A stretch of 64,000 nt of DNA. Source: Ruegeria atlantica. Lineage in GTDB: Bacteria > Pseudomonadota > Alphaproteobacteria > Rhodobacterales > Rhodobacteraceae. Location of the stretch: assembly GCF_013032455.1 (NCBI RefSeq), contig NZ_WQCF01000002.1, positions 372,001 through 436,000 of the forward strand, given 5' to 3'. The notes beneath the pieces are model-generated. The model had not been told where the DNA came from and ran no database searches. It saw only the letters and a program-made list of their open reading frames with translations. The position numbers were made by a program, and so were the translations under genes. Shown one piece after another: positions 26,429 to 35,727 of this stretch (positions are counted from its first letter, which is position 1; each line of letters starts with the position of its first letter).

Positions 26429-27652
26429 TCATTCGTAAACGCGCTGATCCTCGATCACCAACCCGTCCTTGGGCAAAGAACCCGGAGCCACGACCTCGAT
26501 CGCGCCCTTGAGTTTCAGCACCTCAACCACGGATTTGGCATAAGCCATGTTGTCGCCGCTCGGGCTTTCGATCTGGACGGTCATTGTGTCCATTTCCCCT
26601 TGTCGGGCGGCGATGACGCGGGCTTTGACAATTTCTTCATGCTTGTCGACCAAAGCAGCCACCTGCTCGGGGCGCACGAACATGCCCTTGATCTTGGTGG
26701 TCTGGTCGGCCCGGCCCATCCAGCCTTTGATACGCAGATTGGTGCGCCCACAGGGCGACTGTCCCGGCATGACAGCCGACAGATCACCAGTTGCGAAACG
26801 GATCAGCGGATAGTCGGGGTTCAAAGATGTCACAACAACCTCACCCACCTCGCCCGACGCGACCGGGGTGCCGGTGCCTGGGGTGACGATCTCGACAATC
26901 ACATGCTCATCGATGATCATTCCCTCCATAGCGGGGCTTTCATAGGCGACATTGCCGAGATCAGCTGTGGCATAACATTGCAGGCAGGAAATGCCACGGT
27001 CGGCATATTCCTGTCGCAGAGACGGGAATAGCGCGCCCCCGCCCACCACAGCCGTGGCAAATTGCAAAGCCACCCCCATCTCATCAGCCTTGTCCAGAAT
27101 GACCTTCAGATAGTCCGGCGTGCCCGCATATGACGTACATCCCACATCCCGCGCTGCTGTCACCTGCAATTCAGTCTGACCAGTGCCTGCAGGTAAAACG
27201 GCGGCACCAACGGCCCGTGCACCGCTTTCGAAGATCATGCCTGCAGGCGTCAGATGGTAACCGAAACAGTTGTGGACTATATCGCCCGGACCAACACCCG
27301 CAGCATGCAGGAACCGTCCCATGCGCCACCAGTCGGGGTCAGTGCTGCCGGGCTCATAAATCGGGCCGGGGGATTGGAATACATGATGAAAGTGCCGCGC
27401 CGGTTTTACCGTAAAGCCTCCGAACGGAGGGCGTGCCGCCTGAGCCTGTGCCAGATCGGATTTGCGTAACACCGGTAGTTTCACCAGGTCTTCAACCGAG
27501 GTTATTGCATCAATATCGGCCCCGGCCAGATGCGCCGCAAAACCCGGTGCGGCGTGCGCCCGCGCCAACTGAATGCGCAGCGCCTGCGCCTGGTCAGAGG
27601 CGCGCTGGTCGGCTGAACGGGTCTCAAGCGCGTCGTAATATGTCGTCGTCAT
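26429..27652 (-). CDS. PaaK-like phenylacetate-CoA ligase family protein
   Basis: A 407-residue member of the adenylate-forming ligase superfamily, close to PaaK by length and by GEVGEVVVTSLNPDYPLIRFATGD, GRADQTTKIKGMFVRP and the C-terminal small domain. The phosphate loop, normally SSGTTGKP, reads FQSPGPIYEPG here and lacks the Ser-Gly-Thr run, so ATP handling may differ. GGAGG lies 8 bases before ATG 27652. It is the last gene of the nine-gene operon with an ABC importer and may activate the imported acid to its CoA thioester, or sense it. Confidence 0.78.
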   Translation of the reverse strand: MTTTYYDALETRSADQRASDQAQALRIQLARAHAAPGFAAHLAGADIDAITSVEDLVKLPVLRKSDLAQAQAARPPFGGFTVKPARHFHHVFQSPGPIYEPGSTDPDWWRMGRFLHAAGVGPGDIVHNCFGYHLTPAGMIFESGARAVGAAVLPAGTGQTELQVTAARDVGCTSYAGTPDYLKVILDKADEMGVALQFATAVVGGGALFPSLRQEYADRGISCLQCYATADLGNVAYESPAMEGMIIDEHVIVEIVTPGTGTPVASGEVGEVVVTSLNPDYPLIRFATGDLSAVMPGQSPCGRTNLRIKGWMGRADQTTKIKGMFVRPEQVAALVDKHEEIVKARVIAARQGEMDTMTVQIESPSGDNMAYAKSVVEVLKLKGAIEVVAPGSLPKDGLVIEDQRVYE

Positions 27653-27671
27653 GACCTGATCCTCCATCCGC

Positions 27672-28505
27672 TTACAGCCACCTCTTGCGGCGGCGATACG
27701 AACGCACGTCGCGGAAGCTTTTGCGCCCCTCGTCGGACATTCCCAAATAGAACTCTTTCACATCCGGGTTCTCGCGCAGATCGGCCGCTGGGCCGTCCAT
27801 CACGACGCGGCCCGATTCCAGGATATAGCCGTAATGCGCAAACCTTAGAGCCACATTAGTGTTCTGTTCGGCCAGCAAGAAAGACACGCCCTCTTTCTCG
27901 TTCAAGTCTTTCACGATGCCGAAAATCTCTTCAACCAACTGCGGAGCCAGCCCCATAGAAGGTTCGTCCAGCAGGATCGTCTCAGGCCGAGACATCAACG
28001 CTCGTCCCATGGCAACCATCTGCTGTTCCCCACCCGAAGTATAGCCTGCCTGCGATCGGCGGCGTTCTTTCAGGCGCGGGAAGTAAGTATACACAAGCTC
28101 CAGATCCTGCTGGATAGCAGCGTTGCCGTCCTTGCGGGTATAGGCCCCGGTCAGCAGGTTTTCCTCAACCGTCAGGTGTTCAAAACAATGACGGCCTTCC
28201 ATTACCTGAATCACACCCTTTTCCACCAAATCGGCCGGGTCACTTTCATGTACGCTGACGCCGCGATACTTGATCGAGCCTTTGGTGACCTCGCCGCGTT
28301 CGGAATGCAGAAGGTTTGACACAGCCTTTAGCGTTGTCGTCTTGCCTGCCCCATTGCCGCCAAGCAATGCAGTTATCCCGCCCTTGGGCACAGTTAGGCT
28401 TACGCCTTTCAGCACGAGGATCACGTGATTGTAGATCACCTCGATATTGTTGACCTCAAGCAGGGTTTCCGCCTGAACTTCGGTGGTTTGGGCCGCATCC
28501 AGCAT
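27672..28505 (-). CDS. livF: Branched-chain amino acid-type ABC transporter ATPase (LivF-like)
   Basis: A 277-residue ATPase with Walker A GGNGAGKTT, signature SGGEQQM and Walker B TILLDEP. It drives uptake through the LivH/LivM permeases encoded in the same operon. The C-terminal basic tail (about 260-277, RSYRRRKRWL) is an extension relative to E. coli LivF. It starts 64 bases after the binding-protein gene. Confidence 0.88.
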   Translation of the reverse strand: MLDAAQTTEVQAETLLEVNNIEVIYNHVILVLKGVSLTVPKGGITALLGGNGAGKTTTLKAVSNLLHSERGEVTKGSIKYRGVSVHESDPADLVEKGVIQVMEGRHCFEHLTVEENLLTGAYTRKDGNAAIQQDLELVYTYFPRLKERRRSQAGYTSGGEQQMVAMGRALMSRPETILLDEPSMGLAPQLVEEIFGIVKDLNEKEGVSFLLAEQNTNVALRFAHYGYILESGRVVMDGPAADLRENPDVKEFYLGMSDEGRKSFRDVRSYRRRKRWL

Positions 28506-28569
28506 CAGCGCGTGTCCTCATGCGAGTGTGGGATTGGGGACGGCGGCGCACCGCCGCCCCGCGATTGCT

Positions 28570-29853
28570 TTAGTTACAGCGCGGCGAGAGGTTATTTTCT
28601 GCCGCGTAGGCGCCTGAATCCTCTGTGATCAAAGCATTGATCACATCGCCATCCGTCGGCTTAAAATCAGAAATGACGTTCCATTTCTGCGCGGCCGCGT
28701 CCCATTGGGTGACGCCTACCAGACCAGGCCCACCATGGTTTTGACAGCTGACCTCGAAAGTCGGTCCAAAGCCGCTCATTCCAAGTTCAGCCATTCTGTC
28801 TTCTGAAATGTTCAGAGCTTCCATCCCATCACGCATCATCGCAGGTGTGATATCCGCAACGCCGTGAATTTCCTGAGCCGTTCTGATCGCCTCAGACGCC
28901 AGCATGGCTGCGTAAACCGCGCGGTTATACTGCACCGTACCGACCTTATCTCCAGCACCTGCAGCCTTGCCCGCATCATGAACGTATTTCTTGATGTCGT
29001 CGAAGACTGGGAAATCATCACCGGTCGCTGTGAAAGCCAACGCCTTGTAGCCATTGGATGCCTCACCGGAAGGGATCACATCCGGTTCCGCGCCAGACCA
29101 CCAGATTCCGATCATATTTTCCATCGGGAAACGGATATTCGCCGCTTCCTGAATGGCAACCTGGTTCATCACGCCCCAGCCCCACAGAATGACATAGTCG
29201 GGGCGGTCACGTCGGATCTGAAGCCATTGCGATTTTTGCTCCTGACCCGGAGAATCAACGGGCAATAGCGCCAGTTCATAGCCATGCTTTTTGGACAGCT
29301 CTTCCAGAGTACGGATCGGCTCCTTCCCGTAGGCGGAGTTATGATACACCAGTGCGACTTTCTTACCGCTGATATCTCCACTGTTCTCTTCCAACAGGTG
29401 ATTGATCGCACCAGAAGCACCGTTCCAGTAATTGGCAGGATAGTTGAAGACCCACTCAAAAATCTCGCCATTCGCGGCCGAAGTTCTGCCATACCCCATC
29501 GTGTGAAGCGGGATACCATCTGCCGAAACCTTTGGAATCAACTGATAGGTAATCCCTGTCGACAAGGGCTGATACACCAACGACCCTTCGTTTTTCGTGG
29601 CCTCGTAACATTCGACGCCCTTTTCCGTGGTGTATCCGGTTTCACATTCGACCATTCGGATAGGAACGCCACCAATACCGCCGTCACGCTCATTCAGCAT
29701 CGTGAAATAATCGTTGTACCCGTCCGAGAACGGAATACCGCCAGCAGCAAAAGGCCCGGTACGATAGCTGAGGTCCGGGATAACCAGATCCGCCAGTGCC
29801 GGGCCTGCGGCCATAAGGGCGCCCAGCGCCATGGTTGCCAGTGTCTTGTTCAT
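28570..29853 (-). CDS. Periplasmic substrate-binding protein of the LivK/Peripla_BP_6 family
   Basis: A 427-residue exported protein. Signal peptide MNKTLATMALGALMAAGPALA, then the two-lobed receptor fold (RTGPFAAGGIPFSDGYNDY at the start). The GGAGG site 8 bases before ATG 29853 fixes the start. It is longer than amino acid-specific LivJ and lies among CoA ligases, which suggests an organic or aromatic acid rather than an amino acid as ligand. This is inference from context. Confidence 0.85.
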   Translation of the reverse strand: MNKTLATMALGALMAAGPALADLVIPDLSYRTGPFAAGGIPFSDGYNDYFTMLNERDGGIGGVPIRMVECETGYTTEKGVECYEATKNEGSLVYQPLSTGITYQLIPKVSADGIPLHTMGYGRTSAANGEIFEWVFNYPANYWNGASGAINHLLEENSGDISGKKVALVYHNSAYGKEPIRTLEELSKKHGYELALLPVDSPGQEQKSQWLQIRRDRPDYVILWGWGVMNQVAIQEAANIRFPMENMIGIWWSGAEPDVIPSGEASNGYKALAFTATGDDFPVFDDIKKYVHDAGKAAGAGDKVGTVQYNRAVYAAMLASEAIRTAQEIHGVADITPAMMRDGMEALNISEDRMAELGMSGFGPTFEVSCQNHGGPGLVGVTQWDAAAQKWNVISDFKPTDGDVINALITEDSGAYAAENNLSPRCN

Positions 29854-29926
29854 CGGGTGTTTCCTCCCTTGATTGATCCGATGGTGGGGTCGGGTTTCGC
29901 ACCCGTTTTCTGATTGGGCCTGCCCC

Positions 29927-31003
29927 TTAGTGCGGGAATGGCCAGAGTCTGAGTTTCTCTTTTGCGACGCGCCACAACTGTGCCAAGCCGTGGGGTTCAA
30001 GGATCAGGAACGTGATGATCAGCGCGCCAACGATGACCAACTGCAGATGCGCAACGATATCGGTCGGCCAGCCCAGAAGATCGACGCCTGTCACCTTCAA
30101 CACCACCGGCAGCAGAACCAGAAACGCTGCACCAGCGAACGATCCAAAAATAGACCCTAATCCGCCTATAATGATCATGAACAGCACTAGGAATGATTTC
30201 TGGATGCCGAAAACTTCGCCCACTTCAACCGCGCCCAGATAGACCGCAAAGAACAGCGCGCCTGCGATACCTACAAAGAACGAACTGACGGCAAAGGCAG
30301 TAAGCTTGGCCTTCAGTGGGTTCACCCCGATGATCTCGGCAGCAATGTCCATGTCGCGGATCGCCATCCATGTACGGCCCGTTGTGCCACGCGTCAGATT
30401 GCGGGCGATGATGGCGCAGATGGTCAGGAAGATCAGGCAGAACAGGTAGGTCGCCCATGCCGGGGCATTCGGACCGGTAATGATGATACCGAACACATCG
30501 CGCTCGGGCGCGTTGATCTGACCCGATGCCGAATAGTTGTAGAACCACGGCACCCTGTTGAACAACCACACCAAGAAGAACTGCGCCGCCAGCGTCGCCA
30601 CGGCCAGATAAAACCCCTTGATCCGCAAGCTCGGCAAACCAAACAGAACACCGACGATGGCGGTGATCCCGCCCGCCAAAATCACGTGGATGAACATGCT
30701 TACATCTGGGAAGGCCGTCATCAGCTTGTAACAGGCATAGGCCCCCACGGCCATGAACCCACCGGTCCCTAGCGAGACCTGCCCGCAATAACCAACAAGG
30801 ATATTCAGACCGATCGCCGCGATTGCATAGATCAGGAACGGCAACAACAGCGCATTCGCCCAATAATCGTTGATGAGGAACGGTATGATCCCAAATGCCA
30901 CTGCCAGTACGACATAGTACCGATACCGGTCGAACTTGATCGGGAAGGTTTGGTTGTCATCGACGTAGGAGGTTTTGAAATCCCCGGCCTCACGGTAGAA
31001 CAT
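29927..31003 (-). CDS. livM: ABC transporter permease (LivM-like)
   Basis: A 358-residue inner-membrane permease with about ten helices. It contains GYCGQVSLGTGGFMAVGAY and the ATPase-contact region DMDIAAEIIGVNPLKAKLTAF of LivM proteins. A hydrophilic N-terminal leader of about 30 residues precedes helix 1. It pairs with LivH and follows two tiny membrane proteins by 3 bases. Confidence 0.88.
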   Translation of the reverse strand: MFYREAGDFKTSYVDDNQTFPIKFDRYRYYVVLAVAFGIIPFLINDYWANALLLPFLIYAIAAIGLNILVGYCGQVSLGTGGFMAVGAYACYKLMTAFPDVSMFIHVILAGGITAIVGVLFGLPSLRIKGFYLAVATLAAQFFLVWLFNRVPWFYNYSASGQINAPERDVFGIIITGPNAPAWATYLFCLIFLTICAIIARNLTRGTTGRTWMAIRDMDIAAEIIGVNPLKAKLTAFAVSSFFVGIAGALFFAVYLGAVEVGEVFGIQKSFLVLFMIIIGGLGSIFGSFAGAAFLVLLPVVLKVTGVDLLGWPTDIVAHLQLVIVGALIITFLILEPHGLAQLWRVAKEKLRLWPFPH

Positions 31004-31006
31004 GCC

Positions 31007-31264
31007 TTACTTCTCCCACTCTTCCTGCGCCCGGTTCCGGGCCTCGGTATTTAGTTGGTTGGACCCTTTGGCGTATCCACTCGCCTCAGATCCACGCACC
31101 AGTTTCATGTAGGCCAGAACACCTGTGACCAGCCCTGCAAAGGCCAGGATCGCGGCCACGACCAGTTGACTTTCTGAAAGATCGTCCGAGGTGATCGCGA
31201 TATAGCCAAAAGCCCAGAACCCGGCCCACGCGACGACGTTGATGATGGCGATCAGCTTGGTCAT
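31007..31264 (-). CDS. Small membrane protein inside the ABC operon (second of two)
   Basis: Eighty-five residues from ATG 31264. Two hydrophobic helices (about 4-24 and 37-57) are followed by a polar, charged C-terminus (RGSEASGYAKGSNQLN and EEWEK). Its start overlaps the stop of the preceding small gene (TGATG) and livM follows after 3 bases, so it is tightly bound to this operon. I do not recognise a family. It could be an accessory subunit of the transporter. Confidence 0.65.
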   Translation of the reverse strand: MTKLIAIINVVAWAGFWAFGYIAITSDDLSESQLVVAAILAFAGLVTGVLAYMKLVRGSEASGYAKGSNQLNTEARNRAQEEWEK

Positions 31265-31473
31265 CACGAACCCCACCAAGTGAACCACATCACCAGTACG
31301 AACATAACAACCGCGGAGAGCCCCATAAGGGCAGCCGTACCCAACATATCCGGTGCGGCTTCAACCCCGGGTCCACGATGGCGACCATTCGAATGCGCAG
31401 CGATGCCTGAAATCATTGCTGCGATACCTGAGACGAAGGCCGCGAACATCAAGCGGTGTTTAAACTCTTTCAA
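31264..31473 (-). CDS. Small membrane protein inside the ABC operon (first of two)
   Basis: Sixty-nine residues from TTG 31473, which has GGAG 8 bases upstream; ATG 31449 is the alternative. Two hydrophobic helices (MFAAFVSGIAAMISGIA and AALMGLSAVVMFVLVMWFTW) flank a short glycine- and arginine-rich loop. Its start lies within the end of livH (14-base overlap), and its stop overlaps the next small gene. No family recognised. Confidence 0.6.
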   Translation of the reverse strand: MKEFKHRLMFAAFVSGIAAMISGIAAHSNGRHRGPGVEAAPDMLGTAALMGLSAVVMFVLVMWFTWWGS

Positions 31474-32446
31474 TGATCTTCTCCCCAAACAGGCCCTGCG
31501 GCCGGAACACCAGGAAGATCAACGCCAGAACATAGGCAAACCAGTTTTCGGTCGCGCCACCCACCATCGGGCCAATGGCAAACTCGAACAGCTTTTCACC
31601 CACGCCGATGATCAACCCGCCGACAATGGCACCGGGGATTGAGGTAAACCCGCCCAGCATAAGCACTGGCAGCGCTTTGAGGGCAATCAGCGACAGCGAG
31701 AACTGCACGCCCGATTTGGTGCCCCACATGATACCCGCGACCAGCGCGACAAACCCAGCAACCGACCAGACCATGATCCAGATGAAATTCAACGAAATGC
31801 CCACCGACAGCGCCGCCTGATGGTCATCTGCCACCGCGCGCATTGCCCGACCCTGTTTGGTATACTGGCTGAACGCGACCAATCCGGCCACCAGTAACGC
31901 CGCGATAATCGTTGCCACGATGTCCAGATTGTCGATGAAGAAACCGTAGCCGAAGATATTGAACGTGCTCTCATCAATCCACAGATTGATGCCCTGCGGC
32001 AGACCTACATCCAACGTCTTGATCTCGGACCCCCACATCAGGTCGGCCACGCCCTCAAGGAAATAGGCCAGACCAATGGTTGCCATGAACAGAATGATCG
32101 GCTCCTGCCCGACCAGATGCCGCATGACAAACCGCTGCACTGCCCAAGCCAGAAGCACCATGACGCCCATAGTCAGCAAGATCGCCAGCAGCGCAGGCAC
32201 ATTCCACCCGAAATAATGGATATGCGTCCCGAAGGTTGCGTTGATCAGATGGGCAAACGGCACCTGCCCATTCATGATCCCCACCAAGGTCATTGCCGCG
32301 AACAGGGCCATAACCCCTTGCGCATAGTTGAAAATCCCCGAGGCCTTGTAGATCAATACAAAGCCCAAAGCGACCAGCGCATAAAGCACGCCAGCCATCA
32401 GACCGTTGAGGATAACCTCCATCGCGAATACGAGTTGTTCAGGCAT
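31460..32446 (-). CDS. livH: ABC transporter permease (LivH-like)
   Basis: A 328-residue inner-membrane permease with eight or more helices. It has the LivH pattern GLMAGVLYALVALGFVLIYKASG at the start (given in parts: GLMAGVLYALVALG and IYKASGIFNYAQG) and the coupling region RAVADDHQAALSVGI. It forms the channel with LivM. It overlaps the following small gene by 14 bases. Confidence 0.9.
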   Translation of the reverse strand: MPEQLVFAMEVILNGLMAGVLYALVALGFVLIYKASGIFNYAQGVMALFAAMTLVGIMNGQVPFAHLINATFGTHIHYFGWNVPALLAILLTMGVMVLLAWAVQRFVMRHLVGQEPIILFMATIGLAYFLEGVADLMWGSEIKTLDVGLPQGINLWIDESTFNIFGYGFFIDNLDIVATIIAALLVAGLVAFSQYTKQGRAMRAVADDHQAALSVGISLNFIWIMVWSVAGFVALVAGIMWGTKSGVQFSLSLIALKALPVLMLGGFTSIPGAIVGGLIIGVGEKLFEFAIGPMVGGATENWFAYVLALIFLVFRPQGLFGEKIIERV

Positions 32447-32475
32447 CTGCGCCGCTCCTCATGTCTGTCCGATGC

Positions 32476-33294
32476 TTAGTCATGGCTGACCCCCAGATAG
32501 GCGTCGATCACGTCCTGGTTGCTGCGCACTTCGTCCGGTGTGCCATCGCCAATTTTCTTGCCGTAATCCATCACGACCACCCGGTCGCTCAGATCCATCA
32601 CCACGCCCATGTCGTGCTCGATCAGGGCGATGGTGGTGCCGAACTCATCATTTACGTCTAGGATAAAGCGGCTCATGTCCTCTTTCTCTTCGACATTCAT
32701 GCCTGCCATCGGTTCGTCCAGCAGCAACAGCTTGGGTTCCGCCGCCAGCGCACGGGCCAATTCGACCCGTTTCTTCAAGCCGTAAGGCAGGCGTGACACC
32801 GGCGTTTTGCGGATATGCTGGATTTCCAGAAAGTCGATGATCTTTTCGACAGCCTCGCGGTTTGCAACCTCTTCCGCCTCAGCCTTGCCTTTCCACCAGG
32901 CCTGCTGGAACATATTTGTCCGCATGAAATTCAGCCGCCCGGTCATCACGTTGTCCAAAACGCTCATGCCTTCGAACAGGGCGATGTTCTGGAACGTCCG
33001 GGCTATGCCCTGTTGCGCCACCTCGAAGGGCCGCATCGGAGGGCGCTTTGACCCATGGAACCAAACCTCACCTTCTTGCGGAACATAAAAGCCCGATATC
33101 ACGTTCAGCATCGAAGATTTACCGGCCCCGTTCGGACCGATGATGGCACGGATCTCACCCTCGCGAATATCGAACGAGATATCCTTGATCGCAACCACAC
33201 CACCAAAACGCAGGGTGATGTTCTTCATCTCCATCACCACACCGCCGATCTTGCGGCCATCTTCGGTGACATATCCTTCGGTACTATCCAGCAT
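32476..33294 (-). CDS. livG: Branched-chain amino acid-type ABC transporter ATPase (LivG-like)
   Basis: A 272-residue ATPase with Walker A GPNGAGKSS, the LivG-type degenerate signature LPYGLKKRVELARAL and Walker B LLLLDEPMAGMN. It partners LivF. The first 20 residues (MLDSTEGYVTEDGRKIGGVV) are an extension; the core begins at MEMKNITLRFGG. It lies 29 bases before livH. Confidence 0.9.
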   Translation of the reverse strand: MLDSTEGYVTEDGRKIGGVVMEMKNITLRFGGVVAIKDISFDIREGEIRAIIGPNGAGKSSMLNVISGFYVPQEGEVWFHGSKRPPMRPFEVAQQGIARTFQNIALFEGMSVLDNVMTGRLNFMRTNMFQQAWWKGKAEAEEVANREAVEKIIDFLEIQHIRKTPVSRLPYGLKKRVELARALAAEPKLLLLDEPMAGMNVEEKEDMSRFILDVNDEFGTTIALIEHDMGVVMDLSDRVVVMDYGKKIGDGTPDEVRSNQDVIDAYLGVSHD

Positions 33295-33372
33295 CAGTCA
33301 CTCCCTGACTTTTGCAATAACGGGACGGCGGGCGGGGCGATGACCGCAGGTCAAGCGGCGCACGACCGGCCC

Positions 33373-35346
33373 TCATTCCGCCGCTACCTTGTGCTGCGCG
33401 ACCGGCACAACCGGCGCATCCACAATCTCCAGCGTCGCAGAAATCGAGCCCTTTCGACCATCCTCATAGGTCACTTCGGTCGTGGTCGACACGCTCTCGG
33501 ATCCGTCATACAGCGCCGCGATGATGTCGCTGAACTTGTCCTCGACAAATCCACGACGCACCTTGCGGGTCCGGGTCATTTCGCCATCATCCGCATCCAG
33601 TTCCTTGTGCAGAACCACAAAGCGGTGCACCTGACAACCCGACAGCATCTCGTCTGCGGCAACGGATTTGTTCACCGCTTCCACATGCGCCTTAATCGTC
33701 TCTAACACACGGGGATGACCTGCCAGTTCCTGATAGGATGCATAAGCCACATTGTTGCGCTCTGCCCAGTTGCCGACCGCCGTCAGGTCAATGTTGATAA
33801 AGGCGACGCAACGATCCTTGCCGTTACCGAAAAGGACCACCTCAAGAATGTCGGGATAGAACTTAAGCTTGTTTTCAACATACTTGGGCGCGAACATCGA
33901 GCCGTCCGCCATTTTGCCCACATCCTTGGCGCGGTCGATGATCCGCAAATGTCCCGAGTTCTCCTCGATGAACCCGGCATCACCTGTGGCCACCCACCCT
34001 TCGGCATCCTTGGTCGAGGCTGTGGAATCCGGGTTGTTGTAGTACTCGACAAACACACCGGGCGAGCGATAATAGATCTCGCCATTATCGCCGATCTTCA
34101 ACTCAACCGCCGGAGCGGGCACACCAACCGTATCCGCACGCACCTCACCATCCGGCTGCACAGTGATGAAAACGGTGGCCTCGGTCTGACCGTAAAGCTG
34201 CTTCAGGTTGATGCCCAGCGAGCGATAGAAATCGAAAATCTCCGGCCCGATCGCCTCACCTGCCGTGTATCCGACACGGAACCGGCCATAGCCAAGCGTG
34301 TCCTTGAGCGGCCCGTAGACCAGCAGGTTGCCCAGCGCGTATTTCAGACGGTCGCCAAAGCCCACCGGCTTACCATCCAGCAGCAGGCCTCCAACTTTCT
34401 TGGCGTGCGCCATGAAGTGATGGAACATGCGCTGCTTCAGCTTGCCCGCATCCTCCATCCGAATCATCACGTTTGTCAGCTGAGTTTCGAACACACGCGG
34501 CGGGGCGAAGAAATAGGTCGGCCCGATCTCGCGCAGGTCGGTCATCATCGTGTCGGCGCTTTCGGGGCAGTTCACGCAGAAGCCACACCAATAGGCCTGA
34601 CCGATTGAAAAAATGAAATCGCCCACCCAGGCCATCGGCAGATAGGACAGGATGTCCTCGTTGCGGGTCAGATGATCGAATTCAGCCGAGTTCTTGGCGC
34701 TTTCAATGACATTCCGGTTCGACAGCACCACGCCCTTGGGCTTGCCCGTGGTGCCCGAAGTATACAGCATCACACAGGTATCGTCATAAGTGATCGCCGC
34801 AACGCGCTTGTCCAACTCGGCGTCAAACCGGGCGTGACCGGCGCGACCTTCGGCCTTGATATCCTCAAGCGCGTTCATCCGAGAATGGTCGTATTTCCGC
34901 ATCCCGCGCTTGTCGGTATAGAGAATGTGTTTGACCTGATGCAGGTTCTCCTGAATCTCGATGACCTTATCGACCTGCTCCTGATCACCGCAGACGACAT
35001 ATTTCGCGCCGCAATGTTCCAGCACATAGGCCATCTCTTCGGCGACCGAATCTTGATACAAAGGTACCGGCACCGCACCTACCATTTGCGCGGCAACCAT
35101 CGACCAGTAATGCGCGGGGCGGTTGCGGCCGATCACCGCGATATGATCACCCGGCTCAACGCCGATTTCCAGAAACCCCAGCGCAATGGCGCGGATTTCC
35201 TTGGCGGCTTCGGCCCAAGTCCAGCATTGCCAAATGCCGAATTCCTTTTCCCGATAGGCCGGGGCATCCCCGAACTGGGTCACATTGCGATGTAGCAGCG
35301 CTGGAAGGGATTGCATCCCTTCGGCGCCCGACTGCGTCTGAGCCAA
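33373..35346 (-). CDS. Long-chain-type acyl-CoA synthetase (AMP-dependent ligase)
   Basis: A 657-residue adenylate-forming enzyme that should activate a carboxylic acid to its CoA thioester. The phosphate loop YTSGTTGKPKGV, YGQTE and the hinge region RIIDRAKDVGK are present, so it looks catalytically complete. TTG at 35346 has a GGAGG site 9 bases upstream and is preferred to ATG 35364, which lies on the ribosome site itself. It is the first gene of the importer operon. The likely substrate is whatever acid the ABC system imports. Confidence 0.87.
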   Translation of the reverse strand: MAQTQSGAEGMQSLPALLHRNVTQFGDAPAYREKEFGIWQCWTWAEAAKEIRAIALGFLEIGVEPGDHIAVIGRNRPAHYWSMVAAQMVGAVPVPLYQDSVAEEMAYVLEHCGAKYVVCGDQEQVDKVIEIQENLHQVKHILYTDKRGMRKYDHSRMNALEDIKAEGRAGHARFDAELDKRVAAITYDDTCVMLYTSGTTGKPKGVVLSNRNVIESAKNSAEFDHLTRNEDILSYLPMAWVGDFIFSIGQAYWCGFCVNCPESADTMMTDLREIGPTYFFAPPRVFETQLTNVMIRMEDAGKLKQRMFHHFMAHAKKVGGLLLDGKPVGFGDRLKYALGNLLVYGPLKDTLGYGRFRVGYTAGEAIGPEIFDFYRSLGINLKQLYGQTEATVFITVQPDGEVRADTVGVPAPAVELKIGDNGEIYYRSPGVFVEYYNNPDSTASTKDAEGWVATGDAGFIEENSGHLRIIDRAKDVGKMADGSMFAPKYVENKLKFYPDILEVVLFGNGKDRCVAFINIDLTAVGNWAERNNVAYASYQELAGHPRVLETIKAHVEAVNKSVAADEMLSGCQVHRFVVLHKELDADDGEMTRTRKVRRGFVEDKFSDIIAALYDGSESVSTTTEVTYEDGRKGSISATLEIVDAPVVPVAQHKVAAE

Positions 35347-35364
35347 TCTTTCTCTCCTCCCCAT

Positions 35365-35727
35365 CCGACCCCTCCCCGGGTCGAAAATGGCGGGTCCGGA
35401 TCATTGCCCGAACACCATCGCCCCGATAAGGGACGCACGAAAGATCAGCGTCAAGTTTTGCCTGATGTTTTCTCAATTCTTACGAATTGTAACAGGGGTG
35501 GATTCGGGTCTTTTGAGTTGTACGAATAACGAGATTGGGAATCCTAGTCGCGCGTTAGAACACTTTGCCCTAAAATTCACTCTTACGCAGGAGAGTTGTT
35601 GAAGCGGAAAGGCCTGCGTTGACGAAGGCGATTTTGAAACCAGTTCAAATCTCCAATAGGAACGCTGTTCAATGAAAGGCGTGGAAGAAGCGCTCAAAAC
35701 CATACGAGGGGCCTGACCAAGGCTAAC
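35365..35727. other. Intergenic region upstream of the importer operon
   Basis: About 360 bases without a supported gene. It must contain the leftward promoter of the ligase-ABC operon. A near-palindrome TTACGAATTGTAA (35480-35492, one mismatch) lies about 135 bases before the start and could be an operator. Short open frames here show no family features. Confidence 0.4.
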
